Positions 15,065-24,007 of a stretch of DNA of 27,830 bases are shown here, one piece after another (the first letter of the stretch is position 1; each line of letters opens with the position of its first letter). Below the pieces are notes generated by a model, which saw only the letters and a list, made by a program, of their open reading frames with translations, was not told the origin of the DNA and did not search any database. Source of the DNA: an uncultured Peptococcaceae bacterium (lineage in GTDB: Bacteria > Bacillota > Peptococcia > Peptococcales > Peptococcaceae); the NCBI GenBank assembly GCA_937922955.1, contig CALAKO010000202.1, positions 1-27,830 of the forward strand, given 5' to 3'. The translations under genes were made by a program, and so were the position numbers.

Positions 15065-16492
15065 TCATCGAAATTTTCTGCCGTGTTGATTGATTGGTAA
15101 TGACACATGAAAGGTAACACCGTCGTCTTCGTTGCTGGCACTGATGCTGCCTTGATGTCGATGGCAAATACTTTCAGCAATGGCAAGGCCAAGACCATAA
15201 CCACCAGTTTGACGGGTACGTGATTCATCCACACGATAAAAGCGTTCGAAGAGATGTTTAAGGGTATCGTCGTCGAAGGTGGCTCCTTTGTTATGCACAC
15301 TGAGACGAAGCGATTTATCCTGACGAGCCAGAATGACCGTGATGGCTGTTCCTGCAGGAGCGTATTTGCAGGCGTTATCAAGAAGGATGTTGACCAGTTC
15401 CTCTAATTGGGTCTTATCGCCTTCGAGCACGCAGTTTTCAGCGATCGTTTCGCAAATGTGCAGCCCGTTATCGAGGGCGACGGATTCAAAGCTCAGGATG
15501 GCGCCCAGTACGACGTCACTGAAAAGCACCTGTTCGCGAACAATGGGTTGGTCCTCATTGGCATCGTTGCGAGCCAATAAAAGCAGATCGCTGACAAGTT
15601 TTTTCATACGCAGGGCTTCTTGATTAGAACTGATGATCCAGCGTTCTTGGTCGGCAATCGTATCTTCTCTGTGGTTTTTTAAGATTCTTATATTTGCTAG
15701 TATGACTGTGAGAGGGGTTTTCAACTCATGGGACGCATCGGCGATGAATTGTCGCTGCTGTGCCCAGGCTGTTTCAACTGGTCGAAATACCCAATTGGAC
15801 AGCTGCCATACCAGGCAGAGAAAAATGAACCAAGCGAGAAAAAATACGAGCAGGCTCCAGAACAGCAGATTGCGAATGTTGGAGGTTTCGTAGCTGCGAT
15901 CCACAAAGGCAATTTTTATGCCTTCTGGCGTTTGGCGAACACTGTATGAAATATCATATTCTTCGAGGGTGCCTTCAATATTGTCGCTTTCTTCCACAGC
16001 CTGGACCAGCTTTTTTGCTGTCGATGTGCTGGTGTCCATGTTGCGTGAGAAAATAATTTCGGCGTTGTCGTAATTGTCATCGACGGCAACCACAATGCCT
16101 GGCAGCGCCAGAGCTGCTTTTTGTTCTTTTGCATCCAATCGTGAGGAAGCTTCTGGTGGCGGTGTATCGTCAGGTGTTTCAGTGCTTTCGTCCGTTGTGG
16201 CATTGTCTCCAGATGTGGTGGTGTCGGTTTCATTGGATTGATCGATACTCAGAGGCTGACTGTCGTCGCGATTGGCATCTTGAAAGCGGGACGCACCTGG
16301 GTCGCTGTTAGATGAAAAGGTGTTCACAGGATTGGTCATATTGACCAACGTGTGCAGCGACTCAAAGGCAACGGTTTTGTAATGCTGCATGTTGCCGATA
16401 ATGACAATGGAAAGAATGATCAGCAGCATGAATGTGATGGTTACCATGTTGATGACAATAAAGCGCTGACGCAGCGCCTTTAACCGGTTCAT
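15065..16492 (-). CDS. OmpR-partner sensor histidine kinase with acidic extracellular region
   Basis: A 475-residue kinase with membrane segments at about 11-33 and 207-230. Between them is an extracellular domain whose residues 55-120 are Ser/Thr/Asp/Glu/Pro-rich and probably disordered, followed by a folded part (about 121-200). The H-box is ADASHELKTPLTV (His255), then the N-box (LLDNACKYAP) and the G2-box (GYGLGLAIAE). The start codon overlaps the response regulator stop (ATGA), so the two are translationally coupled. The topology is that of classical EnvZ/PhoR-like kinases. The low-complexity acidic linker is unusual and could bind cations or the cell wall; that is speculation. Signal unknown. 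Confidence 0.93.
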   Translation of the reverse strand: MNRLKALRQRFIVINMVTITFMLLIILSIVIIGNMQHYKTVAFESLHTLVNMTNPVNTFSSNSDPGASRFQDANRDDSQPLSIDQSNETDTTTSGDNATTDESTETPDDTPPPEASSRLDAKEQKAALALPGIVVAVDDNYDNAEIIFSRNMDTSTSTAKKLVQAVEESDNIEGTLEEYDISYSVRQTPEGIKIAFVDRSYETSNIRNLLFWSLLVFFLAWFIFLCLVWQLSNWVFRPVETAWAQQRQFIADASHELKTPLTVILANIRILKNHREDTIADQERWIISSNQEALRMKKLVSDLLLLARNDANEDQPIVREQVLFSDVVLGAILSFESVALDNGLHICETIAENCVLEGDKTQLEELVNILLDNACKYAPAGTAITVILARQDKSLRLSVHNKGATFDDDTLKHLFERFYRVDESRTRQTGGYGLGLAIAESICHRHQGSISASNEDDGVTFHVSLPINQHGRKFR

Positions 16493-17166
16493 GCTGCAGT
16501 GTCCTCAAGCCGATAGCCGATGCGGCGCAGTGTAACAATTTGAACGTGAGAGGAAAGAAAATGCAGTTTTTTGCGGAGAAAAGAAATGTAGACCTCAACA
16601 TTGTTCTCTCCAGCATCCGAATCACTGCCCCACACGCTGACGATCAGCTCTTCTTTACTGATGGAAAGCTGTGGATGCTGCAAAAATTTCTGCATGATGG
16701 CGAATTCTTTGTAGCCGAGATGGACCGCTTTTTCACCGCAGCGCAATTCCGCTTTCTCAAGATCCAATGTAAGATCACCAAAGCTGAGTTCGTCCAGCAC
16801 CACTTCACCAACGCGGCGCGTTAGCGCGCGCACACGGGCAAACAGCTCTTCATAAACAAAGGGCTTGGTCATATAATCATCGGCTCCATAATCCAGCCCG
16901 GTGATTTTGTCACTGACGGCTTCGCGGGCGGTGAGAATGAGCACTGGTGTGGAAATTTTTTCTTTCCGCATGGTTTTAACCACATCAAAACCGTTCATTT
17001 CTGGCAGCATCACGTCAAGGATGATTAAGTCATACTGTCCAGTGCGGGCATAGTCCAATCCGCTGCGGCCGTCATAGACGCAATCGACATCATAGTGTTG
17101 ATCTTTTAAAAGCTGTGCAATGGCATCAGACAGTGCCTGTTCGTCTTCAACAATAAGAATGTGCAT
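16489..17166 (-). CDS. OmpR-family response regulator
   Basis: A 225-residue regulator with a receiver domain (Asp8/Asp9-equivalent acidic pair EDE, phospho-acceptor Asp51, Lys101 in MTKPF) and a C-terminal winged helix (LGYKEFAIMQKFL, RIGYRLED). The ATG at 17166 starts directly before the receiver's first strand (MHILIVEDE) and follows AAGGGGG; an in-frame ATG at 17187 would add seven residues and place that RBS inside the gene. It is the first gene of a minus-strand unit with the kinase and possibly the LysR gene. A TATACT -10 lies at 17198-17203 on the minus strand without a convincing -35. Target genes cannot be told. Confidence 0.93.
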   Translation of the reverse strand: MHILIVEDEQALSDAIAQLLKDQHYDVDCVYDGRSGLDYARTGQYDLIILDVMLPEMNGFDVVKTMRKEKISTPVLILTAREAVSDKITGLDYGADDYMTKPFVYEELFARVRALTRRVGEVVLDELSFGDLTLDLEKAELRCGEKAVHLGYKEFAIMQKFLQHPQLSISKEELIVSVWGSDSDAGENNVEVYISFLRKKLHFLSSHVQIVTLRRIGYRLEDTAA

Positions 17167-17437
17167 GGTGAGTCCCCCTTGTGGCATTCATAGAAATAGT
17201 ATAGCGTATATTAATAGGAAAATCATAGAAAATAAACCTTAAATCGGCATTAAAATATGGATATCATTTGAACTTTTAAGGAAATATAATATAAATAAAG
17301 ATAAAAAACCAGTGTGTGATAAATATTTTGGAAAGAAATGATTAAAAAATGTTCGTTTAGCTGGAAAACGTAATGCATTTGCTGTCTGGTTGTTGTACAA
17401 TGCTAGTGAAAATATTTATGAAAGGGAGCGCTTATGT

Positions 17438-18262
17438 ATGATCAGTCTGTTGGCTAATTCGCCATGGTCTATTTTAGTCATCAATATTTTGGATATTGCG
17501 ATCATTGCTTTTGCGGTGTATAAAATTTTAGAGATCATGCAGGGAACACGCGCCATGCCATTAGCTAAAGGTATCGGCATATTGCTGTTGTTTTCGGTGC
17601 TAAGTGAGGCATTAGGCTTGTCAACTGTTAACTGGGTACTGGTACAATTGCAAACCATGTTTATTATTGCCATACCTGTGATTTTTGCCCCAGAACTGCG
17701 TCGCGCTCTGGAGCAGTTGGGAACGGGAACCTTTCTGATTCGTAACCGTCATTTGACGGATAATGATATTGTAGCCAATCAAGTTCAGGAAATTGTCGGT
17801 TGTCTGACGGCGGCCAGTGCATCACGTACGGGTGTGCTGATTGCTGTGACACGAGAAAACGGCCTGAAAGAATATATCGATACTGGGATTGCAATCAACG
17901 GGCGTTTGTCTACGCCGCTTTTGCGCAATATTTTTATCGTTAATACGCCATTACATGATGGGGCCGTCATTGTTACTGGCAATGAAATAAAAGCGGCCAG
18001 TTGCTTTCTGCCTTTATCTGAGAACAAGAACATTTCCATGAAACTTGGTACTCGTCATCGAGCTGCTATTGGACTTTCTGAAGTTAGTGATGCCGTTGTA
18101 GCGGTCGTATCAGAAGAAACGGGTGCCATGAGTATTGCTGAGCGTGGAAAGCTTCGCTACAATCTCGATGAAAAAGCCCTGGTTGCGGAGATGACGGCAC
18201 TGTTGCATGTGCCGGAAGCACCATCCTTTATTGGGCGAATAAAGAAGGTGTTTCATAAATGA
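17438..18262 (+). CDS. cdaA: Diadenylate cyclase CdaA
   Basis: A 274-residue membrane enzyme that makes cyclic di-AMP from two ATP. Three N-terminal membrane segments (about 11-33, 42-60 and 64-84) are followed by the DAC domain (about 100-240) with the catalytic DGA (174-176) in LHDGAVIV and the RHR motif (206-208) in GTRHRAAIGLSE. The ATG at 17438 is set by AAAGGGAG about 10 bases upstream; the ATG at 17434 is in another frame and ends after seven codons. Its stop overlaps the cdaR start (ATGA). The order cdaA-cdaR-glmM is the standard Bacillota arrangement, linking c-di-AMP to turgor, K+ transport and wall precursor synthesis. The preceding 271 bases are AT-rich without a clear promoter. 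Confidence 0.97.
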   Translation: MISLLANSPWSILVINILDIAIIAFAVYKILEIMQGTRAMPLAKGIGILLLFSVLSEALGLSTVNWVLVQLQTMFIIAIPVIFAPELRRALEQLGTGTFLIRNRHLTDNDIVANQVQEIVGCLTAASASRTGVLIAVTRENGLKEYIDTGIAINGRLSTPLLRNIFIVNTPLHDGAVIVTGNEIKAASCFLPLSENKNISMKLGTRHRAAIGLSEVSDAVVAVVSEETGAMSIAERGKLRYNLDEKALVAEMTALLHVPEAPSFIGRIKKVFHK

Positions 18263-19452
18263 AACTGACGGAAAAAAATAAAACCTTAAAACTGATTGCG
18301 TTGTTAATTGCCATCGTATTATGGCTGTATGTTGGGACTCAGGAAGATCCTCTGGCACAGCGTACGTATGAAGTCAACATTGATGTTGAGAATCTTGCTG
18401 TAGATAAAACAGCTGTTTTGGGCCAAGAAACGGTACAGGTTCGTGTCATGGGGCGGCAGGATCGTTTGAATAGTCTTGACAGCAGCGATTTTAAAGCCTA
18501 TGTAGATTTATCGGATGTCAGTGAAGGAAATAATCAGGTGCCCGTAAAAGTGGAATTGCCGAGTGAAGTGTATTTTTCGCGCGTTGAACCAAAAAATGTA
18601 GAAGTATTAATCAATGATCGTGATGGCAGCGACATGAATGTGGACATTGTGACCACTGGAACGGCACCAGAGGGCATTACCATTGAAGATATGACCGTAT
18701 CTCCAAAAAGCGTGTTTGTAACAGGTGATGCAGAGGCTTTAGAAGAGGTAAGAAAAGTTGGTGTTGAAGTGGATTTAAGCACCATTTATGACGATAGTGA
18801 AATAGAAGCTGAAGTGCAGTTTTACGACGTTAGCGGCAATGTTCTTGATGATTACGATTTGGAAGCACTGCCTGGAACGGTAGAAGTAAAAATTAAAGTC
18901 TCGAAAACAGACATTGAAAAAACAGTTCCAATTCAGGCAAACTTGGTGGGGCAATTGCCGAATGGGATACAAATTGACAGCATTAGTATTTCACCAGAAA
19001 CCGTTACGATCAGTGGATCTCCAGAAGAATTGGCGGAGATCAATACTGTGGCAACAGAAGCCATTGATGTGTCAAAAATATCACAAACAACCCAGTTAAC
19101 GGTAGATTTGGTCAGCGATGCGGTAAGAGAACCAACAAGTGTTACTGTAACGTTGAATGTGTCGTCACAAGATAATGGAAGCAATGAGCAAAGTTATGTT
19201 AAAGTCCTGCCTGTGACGCTTTCAGGTAATGGGGCAGGATCCGTAACGACCGATGTACAGATGGTTGAAATCAGTTACCATATGGAAAATGGTTATGAGG
19301 ATGGAGGGACTGCGCTAACGGCATACATTAATGTGCCAGACACATTAACAAGCGTAACAACAGCGCAGATCCAAATTTCTTATGTTGAGGGGCTGGTTGT
19401 GGATTCAATCACGCCAAGTGTGGTAACGTTATATCCAAACAATTATGAATGA
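18259..19452 (+). CDS. cdaR: YbbR-domain protein CdaR, regulator of CdaA
   Basis: A 397-residue protein with one N-terminal membrane anchor (KTLKLIALLIAIVLWLYVGT, about residues 9-28) and an extracytoplasmic part made of about four YbbR repeats, each carrying the V-x-(V/I)-(T/S/L)-G-x-x-x-x-(L/I) pattern, for example VTISGSPEELAEI. CdaR binds and modulates CdaA in Bacillus, Listeria and Staphylococcus. Translation is coupled to cdaA by a 4-base overlap, and glmM follows 15 bases after. Codon use looks slightly more AT-rich than in glmM, common for this fast-evolving protein. Confidence 0.95.
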   Translation: MKLTEKNKTLKLIALLIAIVLWLYVGTQEDPLAQRTYEVNIDVENLAVDKTAVLGQETVQVRVMGRQDRLNSLDSSDFKAYVDLSDVSEGNNQVPVKVELPSEVYFSRVEPKNVEVLINDRDGSDMNVDIVTTGTAPEGITIEDMTVSPKSVFVTGDAEALEEVRKVGVEVDLSTIYDDSEIEAEVQFYDVSGNVLDDYDLEALPGTVEVKIKVSKTDIEKTVPIQANLVGQLPNGIQIDSISISPETVTISGSPEELAEINTVATEAIDVSKISQTTQLTVDLVSDAVREPTSVTVTLNVSSQDNGSNEQSYVKVLPVTLSGNGAGSVTTDVQMVEISYHMENGYEDGGTALTAYINVPDTLTSVTTAQIQISYVEGLVVDSITPSVVTLYPNNYE

Positions 19453-19467
19453 TATAAGGAGAGAACT

Positions 19468-20817
19468 ATGGCTAAATTATTTGGAACAGATGGGGTACGC
19501 GGCAAAGCAGGCAGCGTATTGACCGCAGAATTAGCAATGAAATTGGGACAGGCTGCGGGCCATGTCTTTTTGGAAGAAAATGGTGGAAAAACGGGCGTAG
19601 TGATCGTTGGTCGAGACACACGCATTTCAGGACAAATGCTGGAATGTGCCTTGACGGCAGGTCTGACGTCTGTTGGCATTCAGGTCATCAGTGCTGGTGT
19701 TGTTCCAACACCAGCGGTGGCCTTTTTGGTAAGAAAATTCAAAGCCTTAGCAGGGGCGGTGATTTCGGCCAGCCATAACCCTTTTGAAGACAATGGTATC
19801 AAATTCTTCAGCGCCAGTGGCACCAAACTGCGTGACGATCAAGAAGAGACCATTGAAGCGGTTTTACAGGGAAAGGTCGACATTCAGCCGGCAGAAGGTA
19901 AGGCCATTGGACGCTATGCACAGGTTGCCGAAGCTATTGAAGTGTATAAAGATTATCTTGATGAATTGATGAGCATCAATGGCAGAGATTATCACCTTGT
20001 GGTGGATTGTGCCAATGGTGCAGCCAGTGAATTGGCGCAGGAAGTGTTTGAACGTGCCAATTTGCACGTCACCATGATGGGCGACCGTCCAAATGGCAGC
20101 AACATCAATGTGAATTGTGGCTCTACTCATTTGGAACAGCTGCAGAAGCGTGTCTTGGAAGAAAGTGCAGATGCAGGTTTGGCTTTTGATGGTGATGCCG
20201 ACCGTTTTCTTGCTGTGGATGAAAAAGGCAACATTGTAGACGGGGACCGTTTAATGGCCATCTATGCTTTAGCTATGAAAGAAGAAAACCGTTTGCGCAA
20301 TAATCATCTGGTTGTGACCGTTATGAGCAACCTTGGGCTCAAGCTGGCCATGCGTGAAGCGGGCATTGATCTGGTGGAAACCAAAGTCGGCGACCGATAT
20401 GTCAATGAAGGCATGCAGGCAAGCGGTGCTGTGCTGGGCGGTGAACAGTCCGGACACATTATTTTCCGAGAATACAACAGCACTGGTGACGGCATGATCA
20501 GCGCCATTATGCTCTTGAACATTATGAACCACAAACGTTTGCCATTGAGTGTGTTGGCCGATAAAGCAATGACCAGTTTGCCACAGGTGTTGGTCAATGT
20601 TCCTGTTAAAACGAAAGAAGGATGGCAAGACATTGCTGCCATTCAGGACGCCATCCGCAAAGCTGAGGCAGAGTTGGGGGATACTGGACGCGTGCTTGTG
20701 CGTGCGTCCGGCACAGAAAATCTGCTGCGTGTGATGGTTGAGGGCAAAGACCAGAAAGAAATCGATGTTCTGGCAAATGCTATTGCCAACGTAGTACGGG
20801 AAGCCATAGGCGCATAA
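19468..20817 (+). CDS. glmM: Phosphoglucosamine mutase GlmM
   Basis: A 449-residue, full-length enzyme that converts glucosamine-6-phosphate to glucosamine-1-phosphate for UDP-GlcNAc and peptidoglycan synthesis. The phosphoserine loop ISASHNPFEDNG has catalytic Ser102; the metal loop DGDADR has Asp241, Asp243 and Asp245; the sugar-binding loop is GGEQSGH, and the phosphate-binding loop RASGTENLLRVMVE is near the C-terminus. The start has AAGGAGAG. In related bacteria GlmM binds and inhibits CdaA, which explains the conserved linkage. The stop TAA shares one base with the acpS ATG. Confidence 0.98.
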   Translation: MAKLFGTDGVRGKAGSVLTAELAMKLGQAAGHVFLEENGGKTGVVIVGRDTRISGQMLECALTAGLTSVGIQVISAGVVPTPAVAFLVRKFKALAGAVISASHNPFEDNGIKFFSASGTKLRDDQEETIEAVLQGKVDIQPAEGKAIGRYAQVAEAIEVYKDYLDELMSINGRDYHLVVDCANGAASELAQEVFERANLHVTMMGDRPNGSNINVNCGSTHLEQLQKRVLEESADAGLAFDGDADRFLAVDEKGNIVDGDRLMAIYALAMKEENRLRNNHLVVTVMSNLGLKLAMREAGIDLVETKVGDRYVNEGMQASGAVLGGEQSGHIIFREYNSTGDGMISAIMLLNIMNHKRLPLSVLADKAMTSLPQVLVNVPVKTKEGWQDIAAIQDAIRKAEAELGDTGRVLVRASGTENLLRVMVEGKDQKEIDVLANAIANVVREAIGA

Positions 20818-21191
20818 TGAGCGTGTTGGGCATAGGCGTTGACGTTGTGGCTTTGGAACGAGTCGAAGCTTTGTGTGAGAAACATCCGGAGCATTTTGCA
20901 CAACGTGTGTTTACTGAAAAAGAACGAGAACATTTTTATCCGACCCCCTCTGTGAATCGTATTGCGGCGCGTTTCGCAGTCAAAGAAGCCGTCAGCAAAG
21001 CGTTGGGCACAGGGATTGGACCAATCACCTGGCAGGACATTGAAACCACCAACACGGAAAGTGGCCAGCCCCAGGTGAATTTATATGGAAAAGCAGCGGA
21101 TTTGGCTGCGGAAAAGGGCGTGAAAGCCATTCACTGCAGCATCAGTCATGAAAAGACGGTTGCTGTAGCGATGATTGTATTGGAGGGATAG
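20817..21191 (+). CDS. acpS: Holo-[acyl-carrier-protein] synthase AcpS
   Basis: A 124-residue enzyme that transfers 4'-phosphopantetheine from CoA to a serine of acyl carrier protein. The Mg2+ ligands Asp9 (GIGVDVVALERVE) and Glu57 (FAVKEAVSKALGTG) are both present, as is the C-terminal ISHEKTVAVAMIV strand. It starts one base into the glmM stop codon, so translation is coupled, and nnr follows after 3 bases. The acpS-nnr pairing is common in Bacillota. Confidence 0.97.
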   Translation: MSVLGIGVDVVALERVEALCEKHPEHFAQRVFTEKEREHFYPTPSVNRIAARFAVKEAVSKALGTGIGPITWQDIETTNTESGQPQVNLYGKAADLAAEKGVKAIHCSISHEKTVAVAMIVLEG

Positions 21192-21194
21192 CAG

Positions 21195-22733
21195 ATGTAT
21201 TTGGTGTGCAATGAGGAAATGCGGACTCTTGACCGCACTGCCATTGAAGAGTGGAAAATCCCCTCTATTGTATTGATGGAAAATGCCGGGATTGCCATTA
21301 TGCGACAGCTAGAAAAAGACGTTCCTGGGCTTCTGCAAAAACGCATCACCATCTTATGTGGGTGCGGCAATAATGGCGGCGATGGTCTTGTTTTGGCGCG
21401 TCAGCTGTATTTGGCTGGAGCGCAGACGATCACTGTGGCGGTCATTATCGAAGGGGAGCGTCGGTTTTCTCAGGATCATCAAATCAATCGAGACATTCTC
21501 GACCGTCTGCCCATAAAGATCATTGAAGTGGATGGGCCGTCTAAACTGAATGTGCTTAAAGCGCAGCTCAATTTTACCGATGTTGCTGTTGACTGTTTGT
21601 TTGGCACGGGTTTGTCACGAGACTTAGGTGAGCTGAATGCTAGTGTTGTGGATGTGTTGAACGAGAAAAATGTTGTGCGCGTCTCTGTGGACATTCCATC
21701 CGGCCTGGCTGGTGACACCGGGAAAGTGTGTGGGAATGCGGTTCGTGCCGACTACACCTATACACTTGCCTGGCCAAAGCAGGGGCTTTTTGTAGGAGAC
21801 GCAGCCGACTATCTTGGTACGTTGAGAGTTCTTCCAATAGGGATTCCGGAAGCCGTTGCGGAAGAGGCTCAGATTGCTGGCACGCTTTTAGAAATCGAAA
21901 TGCTGCGTGAGAAACTGCCAAAGCGTGCGATTAACAGCTATAAAAATAAATTTGGTCATGTGGGCATCATTGCTGGCAGTGTAGGTATGAGCGGCGCCTG
22001 TGTCTTGGCGGCAAAATCTGCGATGCGCAGCGGTGCCGGATTGGTCACTGCAATGATCGACAAAGGCATCTTTGCTCCAGCTGCAGCGGCAGCACCGGAA
22101 GTGATGATGAAACCTGTTGCCTGGCCAAACAGTCCGGCACTTGACTGGCTGTTGGCCAACACCAATGTGCAGATTATTGGGCCGGGAATGGGAAAAAGCG
22201 AAGAAAAAAAACAAACCATCTATTCATTATTGCGTCAGGCTGAAGGCACCATCGTTATCGATGCAGATGCGTTGAACATGATCGGTGAAGGCGATGGCAC
22301 CATTCTGAAAAATACAGCAGCTAGCTGCATCTTAACGCCTCATCCGGGAGAGATGGCGCGCCTGCTGGGATTGACCAATGCTGAGATTCAGGCCGATCGC
22401 ATGCATTATGCTCGTCGTGTGGCAGAACGCTTTCATTGCATCGTGGTGCTAAAAGGCCATAACACCATCATTGCAGCACCGGATGGCCGTTATGCCATCA
22501 ATCCGATGGACAGCGTGGCTTTGGCCACGGCGGGCAGCGGCGACGTATTAACCGGCGTGATCGCTGCTTTTGCTGCGCAGGGGATGGAAGCGTATGATGC
22601 CGCCTGCATGGGCGTTTTGGTTCATGGGTTGGCTGGTCAGCTTTTGGAAGAACAGCGTGGTGCCATGGCGACCATCGCATCTGACATCATCGAAGCAGTA
22701 GGTGAAGTCTTGCGTCAGTGGACCAAGGACTGA
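21195..22733 (+). CDS. nnr: Bifunctional NAD(P)HX epimerase / ADP- or ATP-dependent dehydratase
   Basis: A 512-residue fusion that repairs hydrated NADH and NADPH. Residues about 1-215 are the YjeF_N epimerase domain, with GCGNNGGDGLVLAR (56-69) and VDIPSGL. Residues about 225-510 are the ribokinase-like dehydratase with HPGEMARLLG and the nucleotide-binding AGSGDVLTG. GGAGGGATA gives a good RBS 3-4 bases after acpS. Fusion of the two activities in one chain is normal in bacteria. It is the last gene of the cdaA operon; a strong terminator follows about 80 bases later. Confidence 0.96.
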   Translation: MYLVCNEEMRTLDRTAIEEWKIPSIVLMENAGIAIMRQLEKDVPGLLQKRITILCGCGNNGGDGLVLARQLYLAGAQTITVAVIIEGERRFSQDHQINRDILDRLPIKIIEVDGPSKLNVLKAQLNFTDVAVDCLFGTGLSRDLGELNASVVDVLNEKNVVRVSVDIPSGLAGDTGKVCGNAVRADYTYTLAWPKQGLFVGDAADYLGTLRVLPIGIPEAVAEEAQIAGTLLEIEMLREKLPKRAINSYKNKFGHVGIIAGSVGMSGACVLAAKSAMRSGAGLVTAMIDKGIFAPAAAAAPEVMMKPVAWPNSPALDWLLANTNVQIIGPGMGKSEEKKQTIYSLLRQAEGTIVIDADALNMIGEGDGTILKNTAASCILTPHPGEMARLLGLTNAEIQADRMHYARRVAERFHCIVVLKGHNTIIAAPDGRYAINPMDSVALATAGSGDVLTGVIAAFAAQGMEAYDAACMGVLVHGLAGQLLEEQRGAMATIASDIIEAVGEVLRQWTKD

Positions 22734-22811
22734 GTTTGTAACTTTTTTCTCGATGTTGTAACTTTTTAAAACTGTGTTAAAAATACGTCAAAATATGTCT
22801 CTAATTTGTTG

Positions 22812-22854
22812 AAAATAAGCGTGGTTTATCTTAATGATAAACCACGCTTATTTT
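22812..22854 (+). terminator. Rho-independent terminator of the cda-glmM-acpS-nnr operon
   Basis: A 19-bp perfect stem (AAAATAAGCGTGGTTTATC with its complement), 5-base loop and a TTTT tail. The rest of the 387-base gap 22734-23120 is AT-rich and holds two TTGTAAC direct repeats (22736 and 22756), a weak AAAAAGAT/ATCTTTTT hairpin (22950-22975) and the next promoter. Confidence 0.9.
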
Positions 22855-23005
22855 ATGGGCGCTTTTTGAAATAGAAAGAAACGCAAAATAATTATCGTAA
22901 TGTATAGTTTTTTGCTGCGTTATATTTTATTAGTCGTAATAAAATCATAAAAAAGATATTAAAAACCATCTTTTTATAGGAAAATGGTCTTGGAAAGTGG
23001 AAAAC

Positions 23006-23034
23006 TTTACCTTGTGAAAAAACTCCTTTATAAT
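23006..23034 (+). promoter_or_regulatory. Promoter of the RlpA-like gene
   Basis: TTTACC (23006-23011), 17 bases, TATAAT (23029-23034). The leader of about 80 nt contains the small hairpins AGAC/GTCT and CAGGCC/GGCCTG (23082-23098) before the RBS. Confidence 0.65.
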
Positions 23035-23120
23035 GATAAAAGATAATTTGAAAGAGACAAAACGTCTAACCATTTAACAAACAGGCCATCAGGGCCTGAC
23101 GCATTAAAGGAGTGTTTTCT

Positions 23121-23900
23121 TTGAATTCTAATATTCGTAAGTTTATTGCTGCAACAGCGATTGTTGCAGTTGGATCTGTCGCTGTACCGCTGAATGCTTC
23201 CGCCCAGGATACCAGCTACGTTGATTCTGGCAGTGTAAGCGTTGGCCAGTCTACTGCTTATCTTCCATTGCGCAGCGCGTTGAACGCAGTTGGCGTTGAT
23301 GTGCAGTGGGAAAGCACCTCTGCTGGTCAGAAAGTGGCTCTGACTTACGGCGGCCAAACGGCAGAAGTGTCTGTTGACGCCGTTAACGGTCTTCTCACCA
23401 CAGCGAATGGGTCCTATGCTTACAGTAATTATGGTGGTTCTCTGCATGCTTCTTTGGAGTTTTATCAAGCGCTGTTCTCCAATGCATCTGTAACAGCTAA
23501 TGGTTATGGTGGAATTACATTAACGGCCATTGATGCTACTCAGGCAATTGGTCTTGTTGGTGCAAGCAGCAGCAACAACGGCAGCAATAGCTCTAATGGC
23601 AATTACACCTATTATGAAAGTGGCCAAGCAACCTGGTATGGTTCTGGCGCACAAGGAAACTACACTGCCAGCGGAGAAATCTTCAACATGTATGATTACA
23701 CCGCTGCTCATAAATATCTGCCATTCGGCAGTGTTGTTCGTGTAACCGATAACGACACTGGCCGCAGCGTGGTTGTCCGCATTAATGACCGTGGACCATT
23801 TGCCGCTGGCCGCGTTATTGACCTGAGCTACCAGGCAGCATCCGATCTTGGCATCATTTCCAAAGGTGTTGCGAACGTTACTTTGGAAGTGCTTTCCTAA
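23121..23900 (+). CDS. Secreted RlpA-like double-psi-beta-barrel protein with stalk-like N-terminal domain
   Basis: A 259-residue exported protein. Residues 1-28 are a signal peptide ending NASA, probably cut before QD. Residues about 38-145 resemble a copper-amine-oxidase-N (stalk) domain (AYLPLRSALNAVGVDVQWE). A Ser/Asn-rich linker (about 147-163) leads to the RlpA/DPBB domain (about 167-259) with ATWYG, LPFGSVVRVTD, INDRGPF and VIDLSYQAA. RlpA-type domains act on or bind peptidoglycan glycan strands; whether this one is a lytic transglycosylase is untested. I choose the TTG at 23121 because AAAGGAG lies exactly 8 bases before it; GTG at 23112 overlaps that RBS. Confidence 0.88.
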   Translation: MNSNIRKFIAATAIVAVGSVAVPLNASAQDTSYVDSGSVSVGQSTAYLPLRSALNAVGVDVQWESTSAGQKVALTYGGQTAEVSVDAVNGLLTTANGSYAYSNYGGSLHASLEFYQALFSNASVTANGYGGITLTAIDATQAIGLVGASSSNNGSNSSNGNYTYYESGQATWYGSGAQGNYTASGEIFNMYDYTAAHKYLPFGSVVRVTDNDTGRSVVVRINDRGPFAAGRVIDLSYQAASDLGIISKGVANVTLEVLS

Positions 23901-23919
23901 AAGACTTTTTTAGAATTCT

Positions 23920-23950
23920 ACTACCCATCATACCGATGGGTAGTTTTTTT
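23920..23950 (+). terminator. Rho-independent terminator after the RlpA-like gene
   Basis: A 10-bp stem (ACTACCCATC with GATGGGTAGT), 5-base loop and a long T tract. Confidence 0.92.
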
Positions 23951-23972
23951 ATGCTTTTAACAGAACCTTTTC

Positions 23973-24001
23973 TTGACGAAGAAAGGGTTTCGTTTTACAC
24001 T
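23973..24001 (+). promoter_or_regulatory. Promoter of the corA leader
   Basis: TTGACG (23973-23978), 17 bases, TACACT (23996-24001). It lies right after the RlpA terminator. Transcription from about 24008 gives a leader of about 157 nt before the CorA start. Confidence 0.75.
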
Positions 24002-24007
24002 GAAGAG

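Noticed and set aside
22855..23005. AT-rich stretch with weak hairpins (22950-22988) as a possible small RNA
   Set aside because: The stems are short and A/T only, no promoter precedes them, and they overlap each other; more likely plain upstream promoter DNA.
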